Origin: Halanaerobacter jeridensis
GTDB lineage: Bacteria > Bacillota > Halanaerobiia > Halobacteroidales > Halobacteroidaceae
Length of the DNA: 52,162 nt
Assembly (NCBI RefSeq): GCF_016908315.1
Contig: NZ_JAFBDQ010000016.1
Location: 1-52,162 of the forward strand
Direction: 5' to 3'
Of this stretch, positions 16,937 to 26,268 are shown piece after piece (the stretch's first letter is position 1; the number at the start of each line of letters is the position of its first letter). The translations under genes were made by a program, and so were the position numbers. The notes beneath the pieces were generated by a model. The model was not told the origin of the DNA, did no database searches, and saw only the letters and a list, made by a program, of their open reading frames with translations.

Positions 16937-18172
16937 TTATTTTTCTTCCCTAATAATGTGGCGTGTATTAAATCCGTCATATAATTGCTTAGGTCGATAG
17001 ATTTTATTTTTAACTTCCATATTTTCAACCCAATGAGAAGTCCAACCAATTACACGACCTAGAGCAAAAATAGTAGTAAAGTATTTCGGTTCAATATCCA
17101 TTGCTCTCATTACTAAGCCAGACCAGAAGTCTACATTAGGATAAATATCTTTATCAGCAAATTTATCTAAAGCGGTTTTTTCTAATTTTTTAGCTATTTG
17201 ATATAAATTATCTAACTCAGGGTCAACATCACTTTGTTCATTGAATATTCTAGGGATTATATTTTCTTTTAAGTATAGTGCTCGTGGGTCATAAGTTTGA
17301 TAAACGCGGTGACCAATGCCCATGATCTTTTCTTTGTTATTGATTTTTTCTTCTAAGTATGCTTCTACATTTTCAGGGTCCCCTATTTCTTCTAACATTT
17401 TAATTACTCGTTCATTAGCCCCACCGTGTAAAGGACCTGATAATGAATTAACTGCAGTAGCTATTGAAGCATAAATACTAGCTTTAGAAGAACCAACTGC
17501 GCGAACTGAAAAAGTACTATTATTCATCGTGTGGTCAACATGTAAGATTAATAATTGTTCAAAAATATTAATCCATTTTTCCTGTTTAGCTAATTCTTCA
17601 TTAAAGCAGTACAAGATGTAACGGGCTAAAGAATCAAAAGTTTCTCCTTCAGCAAAGTTAGGGTCTTGTTTTCTATAAGTACCTAGAATAGTAGGGAATT
17701 TTGCAATTAATTGTACAGCTCTGTTGAGATTATGCTGATAATTTTCAACATTGAAACAGCCCGCATCAGCACTTTGTAATTGTAGAATACTAGAACTGAG
17801 CATATGCATCGGATGTAAGTCATCATCCATAGAAACTATTGTTTCAGCAATACTGTCATCAAGTTCTTTATGGTCTAATAGATCTTCAGTTAATTCTATT
17901 CTTTCTTCTAATAATGGTAAGTCTCCTTTTAATAATAAAAAACAGATTTCTTCGTAACTGCCGTGTTTAGCTAATTCTTGAACTGGATAACCTCTAAAAG
18001 TTAGTAATCCTTTATCACCGTCAATATTACTAATGCTTGATTTAGCAACAGGAACACCTTCTAGTCCTGGGAAATAACCTTTTTCTAGTAAGGTAGTGAT
18101 TAATTGCAGGTATTTCTTTTCTAATTCTTTATCTTCCAGTTTTTTTAATGCATCTTTGATTTGAGGTAGCAT
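16937..18172 (-). CDS. gltA: Citrate synthase
   Basis: 411 aa. Catalytic residues are visible: the histidines in SGPLHGGANERV and GIGHRVYQTYDPRA, and the aspartate in YPNVDFWSGLV. KGLLTFRGYPVQEL near the N-terminus and HTMNNSTFSVR are also typical. It condenses oxaloacetate and acetyl-CoA to citrate. With the isocitrate dehydrogenase at 20728 it probably supplies 2-oxoglutarate for glutamate in an incomplete cycle (inferred; aconitase is not in the window). It is transcribed on the minus strand, with ribosome site GGAGAG before the ATG, divergently from the GH36 gene. The gene could equally be called citZ. Confidence 0.93.
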   Translation of the reverse strand: MLPQIKDALKKLEDKELEKKYLQLITTLLEKGYFPGLEGVPVAKSSISNIDGDKGLLTFRGYPVQELAKHGSYEEICFLLLKGDLPLLEERIELTEDLLDHKELDDSIAETIVSMDDDLHPMHMLSSSILQLQSADAGCFNVENYQHNLNRAVQLIAKFPTILGTYRKQDPNFAEGETFDSLARYILYCFNEELAKQEKWINIFEQLLILHVDHTMNNSTFSVRAVGSSKASIYASIATAVNSLSGPLHGGANERVIKMLEEIGDPENVEAYLEEKINNKEKIMGIGHRVYQTYDPRALYLKENIIPRIFNEQSDVDPELDNLYQIAKKLEKTALDKFADKDIYPNVDFWSGLVMRAMDIEPKYFTTIFALGRVIGWTSHWVENMEVKNKIYRPKQLYDGFNTRHIIREEK

Positions 18173-18308
18173 CTTTATATCTCTCCTTTATCTAATAATT
18201 CACTTTAATTTTTTATATATATTCAAACCAGAGCATATTTATAAATATAATATCATATTTATGACCCAATTACAATCTTAAGTAGTGTCATATTGTGGGC
18301 ATGATAAG

Positions 18309-18337
18309 TTGACATAGAATGGAAAATAAGATAAAAT
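18309..18337 (+). promoter_or_regulatory. Sigma-A-type promoter for the alpha-galactosidase gene
   Basis: TTGACA (18309-18314), a 17-bp spacer and TAAAAT (18332-18337), about 45 bp before the GH36 start. Confidence 0.7.
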
Positions 18338-18381
18338 ATATTTAAATTTTGTAAAATTAATGATGACTAAGGGGGCTAATC

Positions 18382-20574
18382 ATGGGGATTTTTTATAATG
18401 ATATAAAAAAATATTTTCATTTACAAGCTAAAAATACTAGTTATTTAATTAAAATATCAGAAACGGGCGAATTGCTGCATGTTTATTGGGGGCGTCAACT
18501 GCAGTCATTAGAATGGACAAAAGAACAAGAGAGGGCTTTAAACCCTTATTTAGACTATTGGCGACAAGAACATTCTTTTGTAACAGATATAAAACCTAAA
18601 GAATATCCTGAATATGGGCATGCGGATGTTCGGCAGCCAGCTTATCAAATCCAATTGGAAAATGGCAGTAGAATAAGCAAATTAAAATATCAATCCCATG
18701 AAATTTATGCGGGGAAAAGAGAATTAGAAAATTTGCCTGCTACTTATGTAGAAGATTCTGCTGAGGCAGAAACTTTAGAAATAACTTTAGTTGATGAAAT
18801 TACTGATTTAAAGGTTATTTTTTCTTATACAGTTTATGAAGAATTTAATGCCGTAACAAGGTCAGTTAAGTTCATTAATGAAGGTAAAGAAAATTTGAAT
18901 TTAACACGAGCTCTAAGTGCTAGCTTGGATTTTAAAGATAGCAATTTTGAACTATTGCAATTATCAGGGGCTTGGGGAAGGGAAAGATACATTGAAAGAC
19001 GAAATTTAGTACCAGGTTTACAGGGGGTTGAGAGTAAAAGAGGAGCTAGTAGTCATTCACAAAATCCATTTATTGCTCTGCTGAGGGAGGATACAAATGA
19101 AGAACAGGGTGAGGTTTATGGATTCAGTCTTGTTTATAGTGGTAATTTTTTAGCCCAAGTAGAGGTTAATAAATTTAATCAAACAAGAGTTTTAATGGGG
19201 ATTAATCCTTTTGATTTTAATTGGTTGTTAGAACCTGGGCAGAATTTTCAAACCCCAGAAGTAGTGATGGTTTATTCTGGTCAAGGTCTTAATCAGATGT
19301 CACAAACTTATCACCAATTATATCGTAAAAGATTAGCGCGAGGTGAATTCCGCGATAAAGAAAGACCTATCTTAATTAATAATTGGGAAGCTACTTATTT
19401 TGATTTCGATGAAGAGAAAATTTTAGAAATTGCAGAAGCTGGAAAGAAATTAGGTTTAGAGTTATTTGTATTAGATGACGGTTGGTTTGGTAGAAGAAAT
19501 GATGATAGTTCTTCTCTAGGAGATTGGTTTGTAAATGAAAATAAACTGCCTCATGGTTTAGATACTTTAGGTCAAAAAATAAATGATTTAGGATTAGAAT
19601 TTGGATTATGGTTTGAAGCAGAAATGATTTCCCCAGATAGTGATTTATATCGTGCTCATCCTGATTGGTGTCTTCATGTTCCCGAGCGAGACCGTTCTAC
19701 AGCCAGAAATCAATTGATTTTAGATTTAGCGCGACCAGAAGTTTGTGACTATATCATAGAACAAGTATCTAATATTTTATCTAGTGCTCCAATTACGTAT
19801 GTTAAATGGGATATGAACCGTAATATGACTGAAATTGGCTCAGCTAATCTTGTTGCTGAGCGGCAGCCAGAGACTGCACATCGTTATATCTTAGGTTTAT
19901 ATCGAGTGCTAGAAGAGTTAAATACTAAATTCCCTAATGTGCTATTTGAAAGTTGTTCTGGAGGCGGAGGAAGATTTGATCCCGGGTTACTGCATTATAT
20001 GCCTCAGACTTGGACTAGTGATAACACTGATGCTATTGAAAGGCTGAAAATTCAATATGGGACTAGCTTAGTTTATCCTTTGAGTTCTATGAGTGCTCAT
20101 GTTTCAGCAGTGCCAAATCATCAAATGAAGCGCACAACTCCTTTAGATACAAGGGCCAATGTAGCTATGTTCGGTAATTTTGGCTATGAACTTGATTTAA
20201 CTGAATTAACAGATGAGGAGAAAACAATGATTAAAGAGCAAGTCTCTAACTATAAAAATATTAGAGAATTGGTGCAGCAGGGCCAATTTTATAGATTACT
20301 AAGTCCCTTTGAAAATAATAATGATACCGCTTGGATGGTAGTATCTAAAGATAAAAAAGAAGCTTATGTAGGTTACTACAACGGCTTAGGTGAAGCTAAT
20401 CCACCTTCGTTTACTCTGCAGTTAAAAGGTTTAGATCCCGAATTGAAGTATCAAGTAGATAATGAAGAGATATACCCCGGAGATTTATTAATGTATGCAG
20501 GAATAGATTTGACTCATAGATTGTGGGTAGGAGAGGACTTTCGAAGTGTAACTTTGAAATTAGAAGCTATTTAA
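18382..20574 (+). CDS. GH36 alpha-galactosidase
   Basis: 730 aa, the usual length of bacterial GH36 enzymes, with an N-terminal beta-sandwich (1-330) and a central barrel. Diagnostic motifs are NWEATYFDFDEEKIL, LFVLDDGWFG, WFEAEMISPDSDLY, the nucleophile Asp in YVKWDMNRNMTE (about residue 476), FESCSGGGGRFDPG and the acid/base Asp in TSDNTDAIERLKIQYG (about residue 546). It releases alpha-1,6-linked galactose from oligosaccharides such as raffinose or melibiose. No signal peptide, so it is cytoplasmic. It is monocistronic between its own promoter and that of icd, and no dedicated sugar transporter is adjacent. Family call is firm; exact substrate is inferred. Confidence 0.93.
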   Translation: MGIFYNDIKKYFHLQAKNTSYLIKISETGELLHVYWGRQLQSLEWTKEQERALNPYLDYWRQEHSFVTDIKPKEYPEYGHADVRQPAYQIQLENGSRISKLKYQSHEIYAGKRELENLPATYVEDSAEAETLEITLVDEITDLKVIFSYTVYEEFNAVTRSVKFINEGKENLNLTRALSASLDFKDSNFELLQLSGAWGRERYIERRNLVPGLQGVESKRGASSHSQNPFIALLREDTNEEQGEVYGFSLVYSGNFLAQVEVNKFNQTRVLMGINPFDFNWLLEPGQNFQTPEVVMVYSGQGLNQMSQTYHQLYRKRLARGEFRDKERPILINNWEATYFDFDEEKILEIAEAGKKLGLELFVLDDGWFGRRNDDSSSLGDWFVNENKLPHGLDTLGQKINDLGLEFGLWFEAEMISPDSDLYRAHPDWCLHVPERDRSTARNQLILDLARPEVCDYIIEQVSNILSSAPITYVKWDMNRNMTEIGSANLVAERQPETAHRYILGLYRVLEELNTKFPNVLFESCSGGGGRFDPGLLHYMPQTWTSDNTDAIERLKIQYGTSLVYPLSSMSAHVSAVPNHQMKRTTPLDTRANVAMFGNFGYELDLTELTDEEKTMIKEQVSNYKNIRELVQQGQFYRLLSPFENNNDTAWMVVSKDKKEAYVGYYNGLGEANPPSFTLQLKGLDPELKYQVDNEEIYPGDLLMYAGIDLTHRLWVGEDFRSVTLKLEAI

Positions 20575-20631
20575 ATCGCAAAATTTTTAGCAGTTTATTC
20601 ATTTAGGTTAATTTGGTAGTGAGTAGTCTAA

Positions 20632-20660
20632 TTGACATCTGACAAAAGAAAATATATAAT
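20632..20660 (+). promoter_or_regulatory. Sigma-A-type promoter for icd
   Basis: TTGACA (20632-20637), 17-bp spacer, TATAAT (20655-20660), a near-perfect consensus about 70 bp before the isocitrate dehydrogenase start. Confidence 0.8.
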
Positions 20661-20727
20661 GAAAACAGCTTGAATTTATATTTATGCATTAAAACTAATT
20701 AAGATAAGAAGTGAGGAGTGAAAATGA

Positions 20728-21726
20728 ATGTATAATGTAACTTTAATTCCGGGCGATGGAATTGGCCCAGAGGTAACAGATGCAGTTAAAGAAGTGATTG
20801 CAGCTGCAGGTGTAGAAATTGATTGGGAAGAGGTAAATGCTGGAACTAATGTAATGGAAGAGTATGGAACACCATTACCTGAAGAAGTATTGGAATCTAT
20901 TAAAAAGAATAAGGTAGCCCTTAAAGGGCCAATTACTACCCCAGTTGGTAGTGGATTTAGAAGTGTTAATGTGGCTATTAGACAGAAACTTGATTTATAT
21001 GTTAATTTAAGACCAGCCAAGATTTTAGCAGGAGCGCCAACAAAATTTGAAGGATTAGATGTAGTTATTTTCCGAGAAAACACTGAAGGATTATATGCTG
21101 GAATTGAACATAATGTTGGAGATGATGCAGCTGAAAGTATTAAGATTACAACTCGCAAAGCTTCAGAGAGAATTGTCAGAGCAGCTTTTGAATATGCACA
21201 AGAGAATGATCGGGAACAGGTAACTGCTGTTCATAAAGCTAATATTTTAAAATTAAGTGATGGTCTATTTAAAGAGGTAGCAGAGGAAGTAGCAGAAGAT
21301 TATCCGAATATAGAATTTAATAATAAAATAGTAGATAATATGTGTATGCAGTTAGTGCAGTATCCAGAAGACTATGATGTGTTAGTATTACCTAATTTAT
21401 ATGGTGATATTGTATCTGACTTATGTGCAGGACTAATTGGAGGTTTAGGCTTAACTCCAGGGGCCAATTTAAATGATGAATTAGCAGTATTTGAAGCAGT
21501 ACATGGTTCTGCTCCTGATATTGCTGGAGAAAATAAAGCTAATCCAATTGCGATTTTATTATCTTCTTGTTTAATGTTAGATCATTTAGGAGAAGAGACC
21601 GCAGCACAAAATATTGAATCAGCTATTGAAGAAGTATTACAAGAAGCTGAAGTATTAACAGGAGATTTAGGTGGAAATGCTAGTACAGATGAAATAACAA
21701 ATGAAATTATTAGTAAATTAGACTAG
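20728..21726 (+). CDS. icd: NAD-type isocitrate dehydrogenase
   Basis: 332 aa of the isocitrate/isopropylmalate dehydrogenase family. It opens with [18 protein letters not shown] and has [20 protein letters not shown] (the isocitrate-phosphate-site Ser-Asn type found in IDH rather than LeuB), [14 protein letters not shown], the catalytic Lys in [31 protein letters not shown] and the cofactor loop [13 protein letters not shown]. Length and motifs match the short NAD-dependent form related to mitochondrial IDH. It makes 2-oxoglutarate. The start follows GAGGAG; an ATG four bases upstream opens only a three-codon frame. It converges with and overlaps by 4 bp the minus-strand gene at 21723. Confidence 0.85.
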   Translation: MYNVTLIPGDGIGPEVTDAVKEVIAAAGVEIDWEEVNAGTNVMEEYGTPLPEEVLESIKKNKVALKGPITTPVGSGFRSVNVAIRQKLDLYVNLRPAKILAGAPTKFEGLDVVIFRENTEGLYAGIEHNVGDDAAESIKITTRKASERIVRAAFEYAQENDREQVTAVHKANILKLSDGLFKEVAEEVAEDYPNIEFNNKIVDNMCMQLVQYPEDYDVLVLPNLYGDIVSDLCAGLIGGLGLTPGANLNDELAVFEAVHGSAPDIAGENKANPIAILLSSCLMLDHLGEETAAQNIESAIEEVLQEAEVLTGDLGGNASTDEITNEIISKLD

Positions 21727-22007
21727 ATAGAATAATTTTTTCTTTGTTTTTTTCGTTTACGTTGATTTTGTTCTTCTTGAACTTTATCTTCTTTAAGTTT
21801 GGAGAAAATTCCAATGATTATAATTATAGTTACACTAGCTAAATAGAGCCATAACAGGGGATTATGTTGGAACCAAGAACTTTCAATTAAATTACTCTCT
21901 TTAATTGGTTGTGATATTTTTTCGTTAAGACCATAAAAATAGTAAGCAGCATATACTAAAGTAGTTAATAATAAACAAACTATGGTTCTTAGATTAATCA
22001 GTTTCAT
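21723..22007 (-). CDS. Small membrane protein, hypothetical
   Basis: 94 aa with two hydrophobic segments: residues about 5-24 ([20 protein letters not shown]) and about 47-65 ([19 protein letters not shown]). These are followed by a strongly charged C-terminal tail ([20 protein letters not shown]) that is likely cytoplasmic. No family recognised. The start is placed at the ATG behind GGGGTG; the GTG three codons earlier lies inside that ribosome site. Its 3' end overlaps the end of icd by 4 bp on the opposite strand. Confidence 0.6.
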   Translation of the reverse strand: MKLINLRTIVCLLLTTLVYAAYYFYGLNEKISQPIKESNLIESSWFQHNPLLWLYLASVTIIIIIGIFSKLKEDKVQEEQNQRKRKKQRKNYSI

Positions 22008-22025
22008 ATTTAGCACCCCTATGAT

Positions 22026-22055
22026 AAGTCGACCTTAACTGGTCGACTTTATTTT
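22026..22055. terminator. Hairpin upstream of the small membrane gene
   Basis: AAGTCGACC (22026-22034) and GGTCGACTT (22041-22049) form a perfect 9-bp stem followed on the plus strand by TATTTT. It could end plus-strand readthrough from icd, or be a 5' hairpin in the minus-strand leader just above that gene's ribosome site. Confidence 0.45.
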
Positions 22056-22257
22056 GTGATTAAATAAAAAATGTTTTTAATTTTAATGTTTTAGCTTGTA
22101 ACTATTTTCTCATCACTCATTTCTCATTATATATTATAACAAGAATGCTCTGTTTTTGCATCTTTAAAACTAATTTGATATTATTTTGACGTTTGAGCAG
22201 GGAATAATACTTTTTATAAAGAATTATTATTAATAGAATTATTGAAGGAGGAGTAAC

Positions 22258-23628
22258 ATGAGTAATCAGCCAGTTAATAAAGGCGATATAGAAGTGATTG
22301 ACTTAGATAATATAGCCTATGGTGGTGATGCAGTAGGTCGCAAAAATAATTTTACTATTTTTGTTCCTCAGGGAATACCTGGTGAAAAAGTTAAAATAAA
22401 GATTACGGAAGTTAAGAAAAGTTATGGCCGGGGAGAAATAATTTCTGTAATAGAAGAAACTGAAGAGAGAATTATTCCTACTTGTGAGGTCAGTGAACAA
22501 TGTGGAGGATGCCAAATTGATCATATTGATTACCAAGCTCAATTAAAGTATAAAAGACAGATGGTAGAAGATGCTTTAGAACATATTGGAAAGTTAGAAG
22601 GGGTAGATGTTAATCCGGTATTAGGAATGGAACATCCTTACTCTTATCGCAATAAAGCTCAATTTCCTGTGGATATAATAGATGAAGAAGCAGTAATTGG
22701 ATTTTATGCAGCAGGTAGTCATGATGTAATTGCTCATCAAGATTGTCAGATTCAACATCCAGTGATTAATCGAACTGCTAGTAGAGTGGTAGAACTAATT
22801 AATGAATATGATTTATCAGTTTATAATGAAGAAATTCATCAAGGATTAATACGCCATTTAGTTGTTAGGATTGGTGTCTGCACTAATCAAGCTCAGCTTA
22901 TTTTAGTGACTAATGGGCAAGAAATACCTTATCAAGAAGAAATTATTGAGACATTAATGTCTGAAATACCAGAATTAATTAGTATTCATCAAAATATTAA
23001 TACTGCAGATACTAATGTAGTATTGGGAGAAAAAACAAAAGAATTAGCTGGTGAAGATTATATTATAGACTATATTGGAAATATTAAGTATCAGATTTCC
23101 CCATTATCATTTTTTCAGATTAATACTCTGCAAACGAAGGTTTTATATGATCAGGTATTAGAATATGCAGAATTAACAGGGGAAGAAAAAGTGCTTGATG
23201 CTTACTGTGGTTTAGGTTCTATTTCACTTTATGTCGCTGGAGATAGCAAAAAAGTCTATGGAATTGAAGTCGTAGACGAAGCAATTGATTTAGCTCGGAA
23301 GAATGCAGAGTTGAATGAAATTGAAAATTGTTCTTTCGAAGTGGGGAAAGTTCGCGATGTATTACCGCAGTTGAAAGAAAATTTTCAGCCAGAAGTAGTG
23401 ATAGTAGATCCACCACGTAAAGGATGTCATGAAGAGGTTTTGGAAAGTTTTATAGAATTGAAAGCAGAAAAGATTATTTATGTGTCATGTAAACCGACTA
23501 GCTTGGCCCGTGATTTGAAATATTTAACTAGTCAAGGTTATGCGGTTGAAGAAGTACAACCTGTGGATATGTTCCCACAGACCTATCATATAGAAAACGT
23601 TGTAAAGATAGTGAAGAGTGACAAGTGA
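22258..23628 (+). CDS. rlmD: 23S rRNA (uracil-5-)-methyltransferase, RlmD/RlmCD type
   Basis: 456 aa. N-terminal TRAM domain (DIEVIDLDNIAYGGDAVGR); an iron-sulfur cysteine cluster (CEVSEQCGGCQIDHI); a SAM-dependent methyltransferase domain with the SAM loop VLDAYCGLGSISLYVA; DPPRKGCHEEVLE; and the catalytic Cys in IIYVSCKPTSLARDL. It methylates C5 of specific uridines in 23S rRNA (or possibly tRNA; paralogs are hard to separate). Ribosome site GAAGGAGGAG. It stands alone, followed by a repeat-rich gap. Confidence 0.88.
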   Translation: MSNQPVNKGDIEVIDLDNIAYGGDAVGRKNNFTIFVPQGIPGEKVKIKITEVKKSYGRGEIISVIEETEERIIPTCEVSEQCGGCQIDHIDYQAQLKYKRQMVEDALEHIGKLEGVDVNPVLGMEHPYSYRNKAQFPVDIIDEEAVIGFYAAGSHDVIAHQDCQIQHPVINRTASRVVELINEYDLSVYNEEIHQGLIRHLVVRIGVCTNQAQLILVTNGQEIPYQEEIIETLMSEIPELISIHQNINTADTNVVLGEKTKELAGEDYIIDYIGNIKYQISPLSFFQINTLQTKVLYDQVLEYAELTGEEKVLDAYCGLGSISLYVAGDSKKVYGIEVVDEAIDLARKNAELNEIENCSFEVGKVRDVLPQLKENFQPEVVIVDPPRKGCHEEVLESFIELKAEKIIYVSCKPTSLARDLKYLTSQGYAVEEVQPVDMFPQTYHIENVVKIVKSDK

Positions 23629-24013
23629 AGAGTAAATAGTAAATAGTAATGAGTAAACAGTAACAAGTAAAGAGTAACAAGTAAAGAGTAACAGTAAAGA
23701 GTAAATAGGAAAGAGGAAAGAGGAAAATCAAGAGCAGAAAAAAACAGTAACGAGTAAATAGTAATGAGTAAAGTCAAAAGCAGTGATCAGTAATGAGAAA
23801 CAAGAAAAGGCAGGAGAGAAAAGAGAGACGAGTAAAAAAAGTCAAAAGCCGTGAAGAGAAAAATCAGTAAAGAAAAAAGTAAATAATAAGCAGTAGATTT
23901 TAATTTAGGTTTCAAATTGTTTGGTTTTGATTTTATATTTTACTCATCACTCATTACTTTTTACTAATTACTACTCACTAATTACTGTTTTATCCTTAAG
24001 GGGGGTATGCCAA
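23629..24013 (+). repeat. Repeat-rich gap with inverted arms, second copy
   Basis: From 23612 (overlapping the end of the rlmD gene) to about 23900 there are degenerate purine-rich units (AGTAAATAGTAATGAGTAA and variants). From 23936 to 23988 the complement appears (ACTCATCACTCATTACTT, ACTACTCACTAATTACT). The end (TGTTTTATCCTTAAGGGGGG) matches the end of the gatC-gatA block (TGTATTATCTTAAGGGGGG). No convincing gene: the long minus-strand frames here consist only of Leu/Phe/Tyr/Thr repeats. Confidence 0.7.
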
Positions 24014-24535
24014 ATGAAATTAGTTGATAAGAAGATTGCAATGTTGGCAGGGCCAAAGTATGAAGATTTGGAATTTTGGGTAGTTTATATGAGAATGATT
24101 GAAGAAGGAGCAGATGTAACTATTGTAGGGCCAACTGAAGGGACAGAGTACACAAGTAAATCTGATGGTTTAACAGTAGAAGTTGAAGCTGCTGCTAGTG
24201 ATGTAGATAGTTCTGAATTTGATGCCGTGTTAGTTCCTGGTGGTTGGGCTCCAGATAAGATTAGACGTGATGAAGGTGTAGTTGATTTAGTTAGAGAAAT
24301 CTATGAACAAGATAAAATTGTAGGAATGATTTGTCATGCTGGATTAGTAGGTATTTCTGCAGGGATTGTAGAAGGTAGTGAAGCTACTGGTTCGCAAGGG
24401 ATTAAAGATGACTTAGTTAATGCTGGGGCCAAATGGGTAGACCAAGCAGCAGTTAAAGATGGTAATTTAGTTTGGGGTCGCGTAGTTAAGGATATCCCTG
24501 ATTATTGTAGAGTTTTGATAGGAGCACTGCAATAA
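24014..24535 (+). CDS. DJ-1/PfpI family protein
   Basis: 173 aa. KKIAMLAGPKYEDLEFWVVY gives the N-terminal strand with the conserved Glu; DAVLVPGGWAPDKIRRD is the family's GG loop; the nucleophile-elbow cysteine is in VGMICHAGLVGISAGIV (about residue 108); and GAKWVDQAAVKDGNLVWGR is the typical C-terminal segment. Members are reported as glyoxalase/deglycase or cysteine-hydrolase enzymes; which applies here is unknown. The start is the ATG behind AAGGGGGGTATGCCAA; longer reading into the upstream repeat adds only low-complexity residues. Followed by a copy of the dispersed GCATATAG repeat. Confidence 0.82.
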   Translation: MKLVDKKIAMLAGPKYEDLEFWVVYMRMIEEGADVTIVGPTEGTEYTSKSDGLTVEVEAAASDVDSSEFDAVLVPGGWAPDKIRRDEGVVDLVREIYEQDKIVGMICHAGLVGISAGIVEGSEATGSQGIKDDLVNAGAKWVDQAAVKDGNLVWGRVVKDIPDYCRVLIGALQ

Positions 24536-24546
24536 GCAAAAAGTAC

Positions 24547-24650
24547 AGCATATAGGTTGCGCACTTAATTAGCTCTAAGCAAAGTGTCTAGGGCTACACG
24601 AAGGGTCTCATGTTTTTTGAGACCCGGAGGGGCCACTGAGAGCGAAGCTA
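24547..24650 (+). repeat. Dispersed GCATATAG repeat, copy A
   Basis: The unit starts AGCATATAGGTTGCGCACTT and has an imperfect palindrome around AGCTCTAAGC. It then has a stem GGGTCTC (24603-24609) with GAGACCC (24619-24625) followed by CGGAGGGG. The same order occurs after the amylase genes at 44921, 45094 and 47131, about 20 kb away. Confidence 0.7.
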
Positions 24651-24669
24651 GATAATTAAAATTGATTTT

Positions 24670-24733
24670 GATTTAATTAAGTTTGGCATGATATATTTAA
24701 AATGATTTTAGATATATCATGCCTCATTAAATC
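24670..24733. repeat. Large two-part palindrome
   Basis: GATTTAAT (24670-24677) pairs with ATTAAATC (24726-24733), and GGCATGATATAT (24685-24696) pairs exactly with ATATATCATGCC (24712-24723). No U-run follows, so a simple terminator is not obvious. Confidence 0.6.
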
Positions 24734-24783
24734 ATAAATATTTATTTCAATCATATATTGTAATAATTTGGGGTGTTTAGACC

Positions 24784-25263
24784 ATGGATAAAGAAAAAAG
24801 TTATCAAAAAATAATACAGATGTTAAAATCGCTATTAGAAGATGAAAATAATTTGATTGCTAATTTAGCTAATAGTTCTGCAGTATTATATAATAATTTA
24901 GCTGATATAAATTGGGCTGGTTTCTATTTGCGGGATGATGATGAGCTTGTGTTAGGTCCTTTTCAAGGCAAGAATGCTTGTGTTAGAATAGAAAAAGGAG
25001 CAGGTGTATGTGGTACTGCTTGGGCTGAAGAAAAAGTGCAGTTAGTAGCAGATGTCCATCAATTTCCCGGTCATATAGCTTGTGATCCAAATTCTAGTTC
25101 AGAAATAGTAATTCCGATTATTATTAATGAAAGAGTTGTGGGAGTGTTAGATATTGATAGTCCAAGTAAAAATAGATTTGATGAACAGGATCAACAATAT
25201 TTAGAAAAAATTACAAGGGTTATAAAAGAAAAAACGGATTTTTCAACTGGTTATTTTAGTTGA
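24784..25263 (+). CDS. msrC: Free methionine-(R)-sulfoxide reductase (GAF domain)
   Basis: 159 aa, a single GAF domain of the fRMsr type. NLADINWAGFYL is the family signature, and all three functional cysteines are present: KNACVRIEKG, GAGVCGTAW and HIACDPNSSSEIVIP. It reduces free L-methionine-(R)-sulfoxide using thioredoxin in the cytoplasm, an oxidative-stress repair step. The start has only a weak ribosome site (TTGGGGTG). Single gene, 124 bp ahead of the HPr start. Confidence 0.88.
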   Translation: MDKEKSYQKIIQMLKSLLEDENNLIANLANSSAVLYNNLADINWAGFYLRDDDELVLGPFQGKNACVRIEKGAGVCGTAWAEEKVQLVADVHQFPGHIACDPNSSSEIVIPIIINERVVGVLDIDSPSKNRFDEQDQQYLEKITRVIKEKTDFSTGYFS

Positions 25264-25387
25264 TTTTAACATCTTTGACTGATACTTGCAGGTAGATGCT
25301 TAAAATCAATTTGAATAAAGGAATTCAGTTTAAAGTCGAGAACTAATAATTAATGTGAGAAACTTTAAAACTTTTGGGGGGATTTCA

Positions 25388-25651
25388 GTGAAGAAAAAAG
25401 AAGTAATTATTAGCAATGAGGTAGGATTACATGCGCGACCAGCATCTTTACTAATTAATAATGCTGTTCAATTTGATTCAGAAATGAAGATGATTTATGA
25501 AAATCAAGAAGCTAATTTAAAAAGTATTATTAGCTTGATGTCTTTAGCAGTAGGTCCTGGGGAAGAAGTTACAATTAAAGCCGAAGGTGCAGACGAAGAA
25601 GAAGCTTTGTCTAAGATTATTGATATTATTGAAAATGGGTTTAATGCCTAG
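25388..25651 (+). CDS. ptsH: HPr phosphocarrier protein
   Basis: 87 aa from a GTG start behind TTGGGGGG. The phosphorylatable histidine is in EVGLHARPASLL (about residue 15) and the HPr-kinase serine in LKSIISLMSLAVGPG (about residue 46), so this is HPr rather than Crh. It carries phosphate from enzyme I to PTS sugar permeases and, when serine-phosphorylated, co-represses with CcpA in Firmicutes. Enzyme I and HPr kinase are not nearby. The next gene starts 32 bp downstream, so it may head the transcript running through the heptose genes. Confidence 0.9.
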   Translation: MKKKEVIISNEVGLHARPASLLINNAVQFDSEMKMIYENQEANLKSIISLMSLAVGPGEEVTIKAEGADEEEALSKIIDIIENGFNA

Positions 25652-25683
25652 TGCCAATATTATTTTTAGTAGGGAGGATTACA

Positions 25684-26244
25684 ATGAAGCAAATAAAAAT
25701 AGTATTAATTTTAGTAATTGCTTTGCTAGTATTAAATACTAATTTAGTAGCAGCTATGGCACAAGCTGAAATTGACCAAGACCAATTTTCTTTAGGTTAT
25801 GGGATTCAGACCTTAGAGAGAAATATTAAAGCCTTGAATTTTGAGGCTGGATATGGTTTTTCCCCTAATTTTGGCTTAGATACTATATACACGTATAAAG
25901 ATGATGATATTCATTATTTAGATTTGAATTTCAAGTTTGCTATGTTGGATAATTCTAATTATGATTTAGCTGCTGTAGTTGGCTATCATACAGAATATAG
26001 TGATTCTGACTTTAGTAATGAAGCACCGCGCTTAGGCGTATTATACTCTAGACCAGAGAATAAGTACCTTGATTTTAATTTTGGTTTAGATTTCTTATTA
26101 AAAGAAGAAGAGAATTATTTAGGATATACATTTGGTTTTGATTATATGTTAACTAATAGTTTGTTTGTTGAAGTAGCTCATCGCAAAATTTCTGGACAAG
26201 AGGGTACTGAAGGATTAAATATTTCTTTAAGACATTACTTTTAG
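25684..26244 (+). CDS. Putative outer-membrane beta-barrel protein (YfaZ-like pattern)
   Basis: 186 aa: signal peptide (ends VAAMAQA) and about eight amphipathic strands separated by short acidic turns (FSLGYGIQTL, ALNFEAGYGFS, FGLDTIYTY, HYLDLNFKFAM, YDLAAVVGYHTEY, PRLGVLYSR, YLDFNFGLDFLL, YLGYTFGFDYML, SLFVEVAHRKI). It ends SLRHYF, an aromatic C-terminus typical of barrel proteins. The layout resembles YfaZ-type barrels, but this is a pattern match only. Its place directly ahead of the ADP-heptose genes suits an envelope role. Confidence 0.7.
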   Translation: MKQIKIVLILVIALLVLNTNLVAAMAQAEIDQDQFSLGYGIQTLERNIKALNFEAGYGFSPNFGLDTIYTYKDDDIHYLDLNFKFAMLDNSNYDLAAVVGYHTEYSDSDFSNEAPRLGVLYSRPENKYLDFNFGLDFLLKEEENYLGYTFGFDYMLTNSLFVEVAHRKISGQEGTEGLNISLRHYF

Positions 26245-26268
26245 GACAAGATAGAAGGAGAGATAAGA

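Noticed and set aside
23528-23777. Two minus-strand ORFs of Leu/Phe/Tyr/Thr-rich sequence
   Set aside because: They are translations of the purine-rich repeat array and the end of rlmD; no start signals.
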